Assembly (NCBI GenBank): GCA_949358305.1
Contig: OX442322.1
Coordinates: 4,030,001 to 4,094,000, forward strand
Direction of reading: 5' to 3'
Source: Strigamia acuminata
Lineage: Eukaryota > Arthropoda > Chilopoda > Geophilomorpha > Linotaeniidae
DNA length: 64,000 nucleotides
The position numbers were made by a program, and so were the translations under genes. The stretch's first letter is position 1. The number at the start of each line of letters is the position of its first letter. Shown here in pieces: positions 32,855 to 42,758 of the stretch. A model generated the notes under the pieces. That model did no database searches, had not been told where the DNA came from, and was given only the letters and a program-made list of their open reading frames with translations.

Positions 32855-34594
32855 TGTGACGATTCTACTTTTGGCTGATTTAATAGCCATTTAAGATAGA
32901 TAATTCGGTTTATACAAGACGTTGCTAAGTTTAGCAACAACCTAACCGAGATAAGCTATGGGAGCCTTTACAAACATGAATATGTGATCAAGTAGAAATA
33001 ACTTACAGTTTTAGTGTGACATGACATATTTATTACTGAATAATAACAATAATGGGTTCTTGACGCGTGTAAACGGGCGGCATCAACTGGTTGAGGATCC
33101 GGGCGAAGCCAGAGGGATACGGCTGACTTGCGGCATCGTCACAAATATCGCTACGGAGACGTATTTGGTCCGCAGCATCGATTATCTAAATATGCGAAGA
33201 GTCCTACGCATAAACAGGAATATTCGGCAGAATATTCCATTGTTTCAAATGAATAAAGTGAAGTAATTAAAATAATACAACAAATGAATTGTTATATAAA
33301 TATTAATTGGGCGGGGACCGTCACGACAATTGAGAGAACGTCGCGGGAGTTGTTGAGACTCCATCCGCCAGCATGCCTTACGACGACAAGATCTCGTGAT
33401 CAGGCGCCGAGTATTTAATTGTGTGCTTTAACTCGCTATCGGTGGTACCAACCACCAGGTAAACATTTCTATGGACTTACCGGGTTTAAAAGATATTGCC
33501 AATACAGGATTACCAATGCCCGAGTAATTTGTTTAGCACAGTGTTGTTCAACTCCTGTTCACGGGTTACTAACCCGGAGGGTATGATGGGGCGGGGACCG
33601 TCACGACGGTCGAGAGAACCATCGCGGGAGGATTTGACTCCTCCATCCGCCAGCATGCCTTACGATGGCGGGATCCAATGATCGAGCACCGGGTAAATAT
33701 TACTTGGCCACTGCCGTTGGATTACCATTATCCAGGTAGTTGTTTTATCGCAACATCTTTAGATATTACTCACGGGCTACCAACCCGGCGTGTTACCTGT
33801 ACATTAGGCCTTTACCGACTTTTAACGAGCGGAAGGACCAATCGTAGAAAGACGGGAACCTGCGTGGGCTGTTTACAACAACCATCCTGCAGCGGACTGT
33901 GGCCAGTTAGCTGAGGGACCTACTTTCATTTAGCAAGGTCGTACTGTATACGACCGTTATATTAAGCCACCGTACGAAGTCCTACTGTCCCGTAGAACAG
34001 CTGGCTAACGTTACGGGGCCATTTCATGCGAATGCATGTCTATTACCGGAGTTGGCCTTCCCGAAAAGGCCTTACAACAACAATAACAGATAGTAATGAA
34101 TACTATCTGTGGAGAGCTGAGGTGGCCTGATGTGTCGATAGAGAATAATGAAATCAAACGATAACAATTCAACTACAGACAATATACAAGTTCAGTTATC
34201 AAGCCAAGAGCCTGGGAGAGTGAGAAACTGGAGCTTATATAGTTCTGTAGAACTACTAGATTGGCGACAGCCAATCAGCGTACGAATCGGCGGATTCTTG
34301 GGTCACTAGTCCGGACCTAATATATGACTATGTCCAGATGGGCCCAGTTGGGGTCCGGAAGGGTCCAATTGGTTCCCTTCGACAGGTAAGTAATGTGGAT
34401 ATTGATTCGATGGAATCAACATCATCAAGTAATTAATACTTAATTCATTGAATAAAATAGTTATATTTTATTCATCGTGTCTTAAATAATTATTTATCAC
34501 ACTTTTTAGTTTTAACCGAGTTTGAAATACGCGCGTTGGTTAAACAGCGCCATCTATGGTGAACATTGATAACTATCGATTTGTAATCATCACA
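32855..34594 (-). repeat. 3' LTR of gypsy F (about 1740 bp)
   Basis: It runs from TGTGATGATTAC (minus strand, 34594) to TCGTCACA (32855). The U3 repeats E's motifs: AGATGGCGCT (34546-34556), paired hairpins and a TATA box (34236-34243). Over 1.3 kb of R/U5 follow. A diverged direct duplication (gggcggggaccgtcacgac at 33309 and 33589) and hairpins such as 33217-33238 (9 bp, loop 4), 32921-32938 and 34086-34110 lie there. Small open frames here are not conserved. Confidence 0.85.
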
Positions 34595-35339
34595 CATCCC
34601 CCGGTGACAAGCATAGAGTTTACTAACTCTTGATTGTCATTCTTAATGGATAAGAATGTTCACCTAATTCTATCGAATTAATCCACTTGGTAAGTATTTT
34701 ATTAAACTTAATCACGTTATTTCTTTCAGAAACTTCGTCACCCGATTAGACTAATCGGCTCCTCTGCACTGCGCAACTCCTGGTTGCTAAGCGACGGAAA
34801 TGAACTCGTCCGAACATGGATACATGTTCGAGAAAACTAATTTCGATAGAAATTTTATTTTCTCCGTCAAATAAACTTCTTCACAGCTTATTAATCAACA
34901 AGATAATCAATAAAAATAAACTTATGCAAAATTTTATTTATCGAAAATCTAAACTACTAATTTTTATTACGACTGTCATAAAAATTATCGAATTTCAACT
35001 TGAAATTCTTTTAATACTTCGATCAAAGCAAAATAAACACAAAATTTCCACAAAGAATTATGAAATTTGCAGATAAATCAAACAAACATATATTAATATG
35101 ATTATTTCAAAATAACAACCAAATTGAATTCGGAAACACAAATTAAATTGAATCCAATTTTAAATCAAACTATATTCTTACGAATATTTAAATAATTAGT
35201 TCAAGATTTTGAAACCAAACAAACACAACACTCATGAGAATATTTCGTAATTGCAAAAAACATAACAAACACTTGGAATATTTTTTAGTCAAAAAATATT
35301 TCCACTCAGAAAAAATAACGAATGTTAATTTTGTCCCTT
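34595..35339 (-). other. PPT and 3' tail of gypsy F
   Basis: The PPT accgggggatg (minus strand, 34595-34605) is followed by AT-rich non-coding DNA that aligns with E's tail (31598-32355). Hairpins are kept. No gene was seen. Confidence 0.75.
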
Positions 35340-36369
35340 TTAATCCTCTTTTTCGACGTCAGTCGAAACTTTCTCTTCCTTCTTCTCGACTTCAGCAGAA
35401 GTCAGAAAATCCGACTCTTCAGTCGCCTCTGTCGAGACGGCGGAAAACACAGCTTCCTCCGGAGCTTCAATCTCCTCTGGGCTCGGAGGTGGGAACGGTA
35501 GATCCTCGAGCAATTCCGCCACGAAATCGACGACGGAAAGCAACTCCTCGGCGTCCTCGAACTGTGCGTCGTCCGAAGTCTCAGACTTAGACGCTGGAGG
35601 GGCGCTGGACACGTCGGTTACGGCCGCTGGAGGATCCTCCACTGGTTTAGACGACGTTTCAACAGCCTGTTGCAGCTTACGAGCTCGCCCTCGTGCCAAG
35701 ATATTGGTTCGTTGAACCTTGGCAATTTCCCTCGCTCGGTCGAGCGTAAGACAGCCTCGCCCACGCGACATCGCTCTTGGTCGAACGAATTCTTCCTGCA
35801 CCTCGCTTCCGGCGCTCTCGACGGCCTGGACAGTTTCAGTTGAAACTTCGGAGTCTTCAGACGGCGGCGGCGACTGTCGAAGGAGTTCGACTCTTACGCC
35901 GGCGTTGGCTTCAGCGCGGGCCCAGGTGAGGAAGCGCGGGTCGATGTAAACCGCTTCGCCGCGACTATTCAGGAAAAGTCGGCACTTTGGGCAGTGAGCC
36001 CAACATCGCTTCTCGTTAGCCTTAATGCCTTTCACCACGTGGGGCTGAACCTCCTTGCGCCACGGCTCCGAACGCGGTCGCGTTTTCCTTCCTCGACAGT
36101 TGGGACATCTCATTAATGAGGAACCTGCGGATGCACCGCAGCACCACCCACAACCGACGCAAAAGGGGCAGATCGTCTCAGTTGCCTGGTCCGTCACGAT
36201 GTTATCGTGAGGTATTCCGGCTGCCATGTCTCGTTCGCACTGCTCCTTGCGCAGGCGGGCCTTCTCGTCCTTTTTTCGTGCCTTATTGGCCGCTCGGTAC
36301 TCGCGGTTGCGAGAAACAGGCTCCGAATAACGCAAAGCGCCCGGCGGCGGCTCATTCCATCCATATTCT
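35340..36369 (-). pseudogene. ORF3 of gypsy F, C-terminal part
   Basis: The frame is open from the junction with copia C to the stop. It contains EYGWNEPPPGALRYSEP, a Lys/Arg-rich helix, AAGIPHDN, the zinc module CPFCVGCGW to CPNCRGRK, a third Cys pair CPKC, AVYIDPRFLTW, an Arg-rich stretch and an acidic Glu/Lys tail. Apart from C's insertion it is undamaged, so F preserves the best ORF3 of its family. Full ORF3 would be about 500 residues. The CxxCxGxG spacing resembles the DnaJ zinc module, but no J domain is present. Function unknown. Confidence 0.85.
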
Positions 36370-36853
36370 TGTTGGGTCAAAGCAGTTTTTCATTTCACGT
36401 ATTAACGGCGCACCTTTTCTGGCTAAGTGCGTTAAAGGCGAAATTCGGGTCGCATTGTTTACTGTACTGGAATCGAGAGCCAACTGCATCTGACTGTCGC
36501 AATGCGTGTTAAATACTACAGTTGGCTCATGTTTATCAATGGATTTCGAGTTGTCGTCTGCTATGATTTAGTTTATCTATTATTTCCCCCAGTGCATTAT
36601 CCAGTGTTAATGCTGGCTTTGAGTTATCTTTACTTTGGTTATGTAAAGAACAAATCAACCTTTCCATCAGGATGATTTGTTCTACTTTTAGATCGAGGGC
36701 AAATAGCCTCGACACCTGTACATATTCACTTGCTCACCTGTTCTTGCCTGAATAAAGATGGCCGACGCGTTTGTGCGGTTTTCAGGCACAAAATGACTTT
36801 CGTTTCGTCTCCAGTTTATTTCCCGGCGTTGACAACTTCACTTATCATCGTCA
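36370..36853 (+). repeat. 5' LTR of element C (484 bp)
   Basis: It runs from TGTTGGGTCAAAG to CATCGTCA and contains AATAAA near its end. It matches 54505-54988. Confidence 0.95.
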
Positions 36854-36854
36854 G

Positions 36855-36866
36855 TGGTAGCAGAGG
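36855..36866 (+). other. Primer-binding site of element C (tRNA-iMet)
   Basis: TGGTAGCAGAGG one base after the LTR is complementary to the initiator tRNA-Met 3' end. Confidence 0.87.
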
Positions 36867-37957
36867 GTGGTTGATGGCCGAATCGTGAAGTTTTCCAGCG
36901 GATTTCATAACGAAATCGACGCCGGACACGTCAATTTGGGCGGAACCGTATCCGCGCTTTGACGCGACGAGCGAACGTCGTATTTACGTTCACATCGCCG
37001 ATTCTGTGTTCCAACGAGTGTTTGGGCGTTGGAAAGGACATTTACGAACAGTAAGGAATTTATTTCGAATATTAATTGTGTATTTTTGGCTCATTTCAAG
37101 CGAAAATGGCCATTCGTCGAGCTTCGCTGCCGACCATTTCCAAGATGGCGGCCCCCAGTGCGATGCGAGTTTAAGCAGAGTTTGGGCCGTTTCTTCACGT
37201 CGTGGAGTTTTCCAGCGAAGGAAAACACAACGTGGCGACTAATTATCGTCGTGGGAATCGTCTGGAACAAGCAGGCATTTATTTTGAAGCGGAATTTTGG
37301 CGAAACGAACGGGACGGACATTTTCGAAGCGAGTTACGTGTGCGCTGCATCGTACGAGACGAGCACGCGCAAACGACGTTTATTGTCGGGATCAAGAGCC
37401 ACTATTAGCACGTACGAGTGCAATAGTGAAGACCAGGAAGTTGGTGGAACCAGAATACACGCTAAATTCGTATTCTGGGCGGGTTAGTGCATACGCGCAC
37501 GCCCGTTTGCTACGTTGGAACACCGTACGTCGTCGGTGGATCGCCGTTGGAATTTTGGCGACGAATTTGTCCCGCCAACAACGGAAAACAACGTGCCACC
37601 TTCACAACGTATTATTTATTGCATTTTCGGGGTCGGAATTACTTTGTATAAATTTAAGTTTTTGCTTTTGGGACCTTTTGTTTGTTTGGCACCCTTTAGG
37701 CATTCGCCTAGTGTCATCCTATTCTTGGCCAGGCTTGCTCGAAGCAAGGGGGCGATCCCGCGACCCCAGGTGTGTCGGACGGAAGCCCTTGTAGCGACTG
37801 GTCAAGTTAGTTGTGCTCACTTATTGAGCTGTACCCCGGGAAGAATTGCATATTATTCGCCTTCATTTTGGTAGGAAAGTGTTATTTGTTCGTGTGCAAA
37901 GTGCTGCGAATTGTGCGAATTTTGTGTTTTGTGCTGCATTTTCTCCAAAAATCCGAA
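36867..37957 (+). other. 5' leader of element C
   Basis: About 1.1 kb between PBS and Gag. Open frames overlap here in all phases, but none resembles a known protein and none is shared with the other copia leaders. The leader is rich in cgaa/ttcg, as in A, B and G. Confidence 0.6.
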
Positions 37958-38156
37958 ATGGCAGACGATTCGGATGGCGATGTTTATAAATCGTTTGGAC
38001 AATCGATTAAGAAACTGAATGGATTGAACTATGAAACGTGGAGTGTACAAATTGCCCTCATTCTAAAGCAGCAAGGAGTTTGGGCTCACGTGATGGGCAC
38101 TGAGCCGTGCCTGCCTTCAAGCGCAACGGCGCGTGAAAAACGTGAATACGAGACGA
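37958..38156 (+). pseudogene. gag: Gag N-terminus of element C
   Basis: Starts MADDSDGDVYKSFGQSIKK, then the LNGLNYETWSVQI motif typical of copia Gag (equivalent to NYEQW in A/B/G). It is cut by gypsy D at 38157. The frame resumes at 51307 once D and one ACGA are discounted. Confidence 0.88.
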
Positions 38157-39810
38157 TGTGACAAATTAGCAATAGATGGCGCCACTAGTACTAGCGGCAA
38201 ATTCAACCTCGAGCTTACTATTTCCCATATAAATAGTTCACAAACATATTATTATGTTTGATACGACCAAATGTGATTCACATCGATAATATAAAGGTAT
38301 ATTATCAATACTTAAGAAGATAAAAATAGGCGTTACTGCTTTATCACCGATACATGACGAGGAACACGGTTTTGAATGTATTTCCGTTCTGTGTATCCAT
38401 TTCCTGTCCCCGGTATCCAGTTCCGGTTTATGCTAAAAGATTAACATAATCCCAATTTGCATCTCCGTATCCACTTCCTGCGATACGAGATTGGTGGAAC
38501 CTAATCCCACCGAGTATAAAACTCCCTGACAACAGGAAGTTAAGTTAGTTCTTGATTTCTGGTTATTTGGTATGTTCCGCATGTCAAATAACTGTTTCTT
38601 ACTCAGGGCATGGGCCTACCGGTCCATGCATAGCATGGCTCTGCTGAGCCATGCAACCCCCGTCAACTGAAGGCGAAGTTCGGACTGTTAATGTTTCCGT
38701 CAAACGGTCTTGCCGAGGAGAAAGCCTCCCGCATAAGTATCCTCGTGGTCGGACAATAGAATCACGTGTGATACCAAAGTATTTAGTAACCGTTAGTAGC
38801 ACTGTTACTGAAAGAGATTGACTCCATCACTTGATGGTGCCAAAGCAGTCTGCATGCAAAACATGCAGTTACCGCCAGTAGCACTATGTGTTTGGGAAAG
38901 TTATATCTCTTCGGTGATGGTGCCAAAGCAGTCTACTTATGAGTAGTATCTCGGGTGATTAATTCTGTTGTGCAGAACTGCGGGCTATATCCCCCTGAAT
39001 ACCAGTGCCGTCTCTCACCGCACTGTTATTTAGGGCACGCGCGATACTGTTCTGCTCGGCAAGGCGAACTTTGACGGCAATTGTGTGTTGCGATGTTTAA
39101 CCTTTATTATATTTTGTAGTTGATAAATACACCTTAATTGTTTAAACTTGGCAACAAGTTAACAACCGAAGTAAGTCACGAGACTTATTTCACTGTATGA
39201 CGAATCAAATTCGTAACAATAAATTGAATACAATTTATTGAGTTAATTTATTAAACTCACAACATCGCGAATTAAATATAATTCGCAAGCGGAACCTTGG
39301 CGAATAAATGACTTCATTTATTCATTACCAATTTCCAACCCTAGTTGTGGCGGTGCACATGAGTCAACCGCACCTCTCGGATCGAACCAAGAAGCATTAC
39401 ACGGACCATTACACGATACGGACCTGGAACGCGAACGAAGCAGTTCCACGATTACGAAGCGCCGACGGAAGCCGCGAGGACACAGCCAGCCCGGCTATCG
39501 CAGACGACATCTATAACTCGGTCGAGCGGGCGTTTTGCCGTTCCCGAACCCCGGATCACCAATAACCGTAATCATATTATTTCAGGGCTGTTTTACAGCC
39601 AATTTCATGTATAGTTTAACTTGTATTTAACTTGCCAAATGTCGGCATTAGTCATTTGTATAACTTTAGATTTGTTTATATTGTTTGATAACAATAAATG
39701 TCTTGTTTTGATAACTCTGTTGTATTTATTTATCTCGTTACTATTCACTAATTCACGCGACTTATACCCGGTACTATCATGCGATAGGAGTTGTGGTCGT
39801 CACCGTCACA
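38157..39810 (+). repeat. 5' LTR of element D (1654 bp)
   Basis: The U3 holds TAGATGGCGCC (38173-38183) and the TATA box TATAAAAC (38516-38523); AATAAA lies at 39693-39698. R/U5 is therefore over 1.2 kb. Hairpins with mainly 4-nt loops occur throughout: 38241-38260, 38285-38306, 38525-38536, 38633-38654, 38824-38837, 38933-38946, 39145-39160, 39172-39187, 39217-39240, 39267-39286, 39302-39323. An 85-codon frame (39308-39565) has no visible relatives. Confidence 0.95.
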
Positions 39811-40621
39811 CGTGGAGGTTCCACCGAGATAGGTTGCAAAGTTTAAATTTACCGAATTTAAATAAAAGTGAAAATTGAGATAAATAAAGAGTATAACATT
39901 TCAAAACATTTTATATGTCTCTGCTTTTGCGAAGTAGGGAATCCTCTTTAAGAACGTTGGGATTCGTGAGAACTCTAACATTAAAGGGAAAGTTTCGTTG
40001 TGTTGAAAAAACACTTAAAATCGAAGTAAAATTAATTTTAATTTTCACGAAACAAGGCTTGGTAAAATTCCAATGTTAGTTGAATATTTTCGTAAGAAAT
40101 ATCCAATCAGTAACGAGATTGACCAGGCCAAAGTGCGGACGTAGTAGAAAACTACTAAAATAAAGGATTAGTTTCCATTTTATCATTGGATAAAATAACT
40201 TTCCACCAATAAAGTGTCGAGGGATTAAAGGATTATCGATCCTCGATGCCACGCGGATCCAGACTACAGACGACCATTCGTATCCAGACCAGACCTGCAG
40301 ACACGTGCTCCAGTAGCCATCTTGACCACGCCGTCCCGTTCAGTCCCGATTCGAATTTTCCACGCCGTAAACCAGCTAAAGTTAAGTATATTTCATCTAT
40401 TATTTTAACAAATAGTTTAAAGCGCCTTCTCACCCGACGCTAGTTTACTTGTAGTAGGATTCATTTGATTGTTTAAAATTTATCGATAGTTTAACACGTT
40501 TACCCAGCACGTGGAGTTTAAGCTTAACCTTATCGAAGTGTATTGTTATTTTGAAGTGTATTTTTTTTTATATAAAGTGTGTTATCGTTCTTTAGTAATA
40601 AAGAATTTAAAAACTTTTATC
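39811..40621 (+). other. PBS candidate and leader of element D
   Basis: TGGAGGTTCCACCGAGAT starts two bases after the LTR, at 39813. It is the PBS candidate by position, but I cannot match it to a tRNA. About 800 bp of AT-rich leader with hairpins follows, then Gag at 40622. No gene was seen. Confidence 0.55.
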
Positions 40622-42733
40622 ATGTCTGACGAAAACATTCATATGAATGAACGAGAAGTTGATGACGGAAACTTGGAAAATAGTTACGTCCGACTCGAAG
40701 ACCAAACGGATTTAATTCCGGACGATTTGACAGAGTATTGTCGACTCTATAATCTAAATCGGGCTGATTTCAAAACAATAACCGAAGCGGTTAATCATGT
40801 ACGCGTACTTGAGAAAAGAAATCAGAGAATTAGACCCGATGAAGATGAAAATTCGGAGAACGAAAGTCGGCATTCGCGGACTTCACACCGAACCCCACGA
40901 AAAACGATTCCCACGAATCGTAAGCTGGACTTTCCCTCTCCTAAAAAGAGGTTGGGATATCAAGCCCGGATAGTGTCGACTCCACAGCTAAACGATAGAA
41001 TGGTACGCGAACCATCGTTTAGCCGATCTCGTAGTCAACAAAGTTCTGGACAAAGAACACCCAACTCTAATAGTCCTTTAAATCTAGCCAAACCAAGGTC
41101 TAGATCGACTAGTGTTAATCGAACGATTAACAATAGTAATTCGGGTTTTATCCCCCAAACTTCGGGGAATAGACAAAATGTCTCCCAAAACTCTGGACAT
41201 AGACAGTATGTTACTCCAACATCTGGAAATAGACATTATGTCCCCCCGACACCGGGGAAAGGACAGTTTGTCCCCCCAACGCAGTCAAAAAGAGTGTCAA
41301 ATCGAACTCCAAGGAGATCCGATCCGATCTCACCATCCCCCGTTATTCAAAATTTACCGGTGGGAAAGACTCGTTCAAATCAGACACCCCCAGAACGAGT
41401 ACAAAATGAAAGTAGTGTTCCACATGGACAACATGTACCATCTGGCAATCATACACAGTATGAAAATTATGTTCCTCCAAGGAAAGAAATCCCCCAGGAC
41501 AATCAGGTCCCTAAGGGAAATCTGCCCAATTTTGAACATAATTCTGGTTCGGCATCCTCTGCTGGTAGTTCATCTCAAGCGAGATTTTCCACCGACGACT
41601 TGGGAGCCATCCTTACCCATGTGCGAAATATTCAAACTGATTGTGCACAGCAAGTACAACAATTTATGCAGAATAATGCACAGCAAAATAATAATGCAAA
41701 CAATTCGAGCAAAACCTTTTTCAAAGGTCAGGATATGCCTGTTTTCGATGGAAAACAGAAGGACGTGGCTAAATTTTTAGCTACAGCCAAAACAGTCGCT
41801 GTCGCTAAAGGTTTGACTCTGGATGAGATGGTAAAACGCGGAATACCAACTTATTTATCTGGTATAGCCCACGAATGGCATACCGATAACCTCGACAAAT
41901 TTGTTGACTGGAAAACTTTCGAAAAGTTATTTTTGGCGGAGTTTGACATGATCCCTGTCACTCGAGCCCGAAAGCTTCGAAATTTAATCCAGGGCCCAGA
42001 AGAGCCACTTTATACATTTCTTTTGAGATTTAAACAAGCTCAAGGATCTTATTCAAAAAGAGATGAAGCTCCCACTCTTCTCGAGAATTTGAACTTAGTT
42101 AGTTACAATCGAATAATCGATAGAGGTCTCTATGAAGAATCATTTAATGACATATTTCAATTTGTCCGGCAGAATAGGGCTCTTTTCGAAGCCCAAAATG
42201 CTAGTGTGGACACTATTGCCAATAAAGAAGACGAAACTGCCCCGTCAAATACTCAAAAAGGTAAAGACGCCAGGAGTTCGCGCCCACTCATACGATCTAC
42301 TCAGACGTTGAACGCCGAACCAGAAGTTGTACCTATGGAATCTGACGAGACAGACAATCTTGAAAACGATGTTGGATTCAACAACATGGTATGTGCCCTA
42401 TCGGAGAAAGCAACTGGAAAATGTTTCCATTGCAATCAACCAGGACACTTTAAGAGGGAATGTCCTTTGTTACAAAAAAGAAAATTTGTTCAGGACAAGC
42501 CCCAAGGTACTGGTAATAATACCAATACCAATCCCGCCTCTGATCTTTTTAAACGACAGAGACAAAATTGGGTGACCGCTGAATCCTTGGACCAAAAGCT
42601 TGAAGACTTCAAAACTACTATGCAAACTAGTATGACAAAATCCATGTCGGACTTATTCACTAAATTTTTGGATCCAAAAAATGCGACCACTCCGCCTTTG
42701 GCGATTGAAGGTCCACCGACTCCAAAAAACTAG
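40622..42733 (+). CDS. gag: Gag of gypsy D
   Basis: The start ATG at 40622 (MSDENIHMNEREVDDG) is preferred over the upstream in-frame AT-rich extension, which lies in leader sequence. A charged N-terminus leads into a Ser/Arg/Pro-rich region with repeated TSGNRQ/TPGKGQ units (about 41150-41290), then the retrotransposon Gag domain (DMPVFDGKQKDVAKFL; HEWHTDNLDKFVDWKTFEKLF) and a CCHC knuckle CFHCNQPGHFKREC at about 42422-42463. About 703 codons, intact, and similar in layout to E Gag. Confidence 0.9.
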   Translation: MSDENIHMNEREVDDGNLENSYVRLEDQTDLIPDDLTEYCRLYNLNRADFKTITEAVNHVRVLEKRNQRIRPDEDENSENESRHSRTSHRTPRKTIPTNRKLDFPSPKKRLGYQARIVSTPQLNDRMVREPSFSRSRSQQSSGQRTPNSNSPLNLAKPRSRSTSVNRTINNSNSGFIPQTSGNRQNVSQNSGHRQYVTPTSGNRHYVPPTPGKGQFVPPTQSKRVSNRTPRRSDPISPSPVIQNLPVGKTRSNQTPPERVQNESSVPHGQHVPSGNHTQYENYVPPRKEIPQDNQVPKGNLPNFEHNSGSASSAGSSSQARFSTDDLGAILTHVRNIQTDCAQQVQQFMQNNAQQNNNANNSSKTFFKGQDMPVFDGKQKDVAKFLATAKTVAVAKGLTLDEMVKRGIPTYLSGIAHEWHTDNLDKFVDWKTFEKLFLAEFDMIPVTRARKLRNLIQGPEEPLYTFLLRFKQAQGSYSKRDEAPTLLENLNLVSYNRIIDRGLYEESFNDIFQFVRQNRALFEAQNASVDTIANKEDETAPSNTQKGKDARSSRPLIRSTQTLNAEPEVVPMESDETDNLENDVGFNNMVCALSEKATGKCFHCNQPGHFKRECPLLQKRKFVQDKPQGTGNNTNTNPASDLFKRQRQNWVTAESLDQKLEDFKTTMQTSMTKSMSDLFTKFLDPKNATTPPLAIEGPPTPKN

Positions 42734-42758
42734 TAGAGGGGGTTACCGAAAACCCCCT
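42724..42758 (+). promoter_or_regulatory. -1 ribosomal frameshift signal, gag-pol of D
   Basis: A AAA AAC (42724-42730) is followed by TAG. After 6 nt, AGGGGGTT (42737-42744) pairs with AACCCCCT (42751-42758) around a 6-nt loop. The -1 frame is open into pol. Confidence 0.9.

Noticed and set aside
35340-36369. ORF3 as an envelope gene
   Set aside because: It has no signal peptide, furin-like site or transmembrane segment. It is Cys-rich, basic then acidic, and looks soluble.
37029-37874. Overlapping ORFs in C's leader as host genes
   Set aside because: No recognisable protein, overlap in all frames, and location between PBS and Gag of C.
39308-39565. 85-codon ORF inside D's LTR, present in both LTRs
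   Set aside because: Presence in both LTRs only reflects LTR identity. E/F LTRs show no equivalent, and it overlaps the hairpin array.
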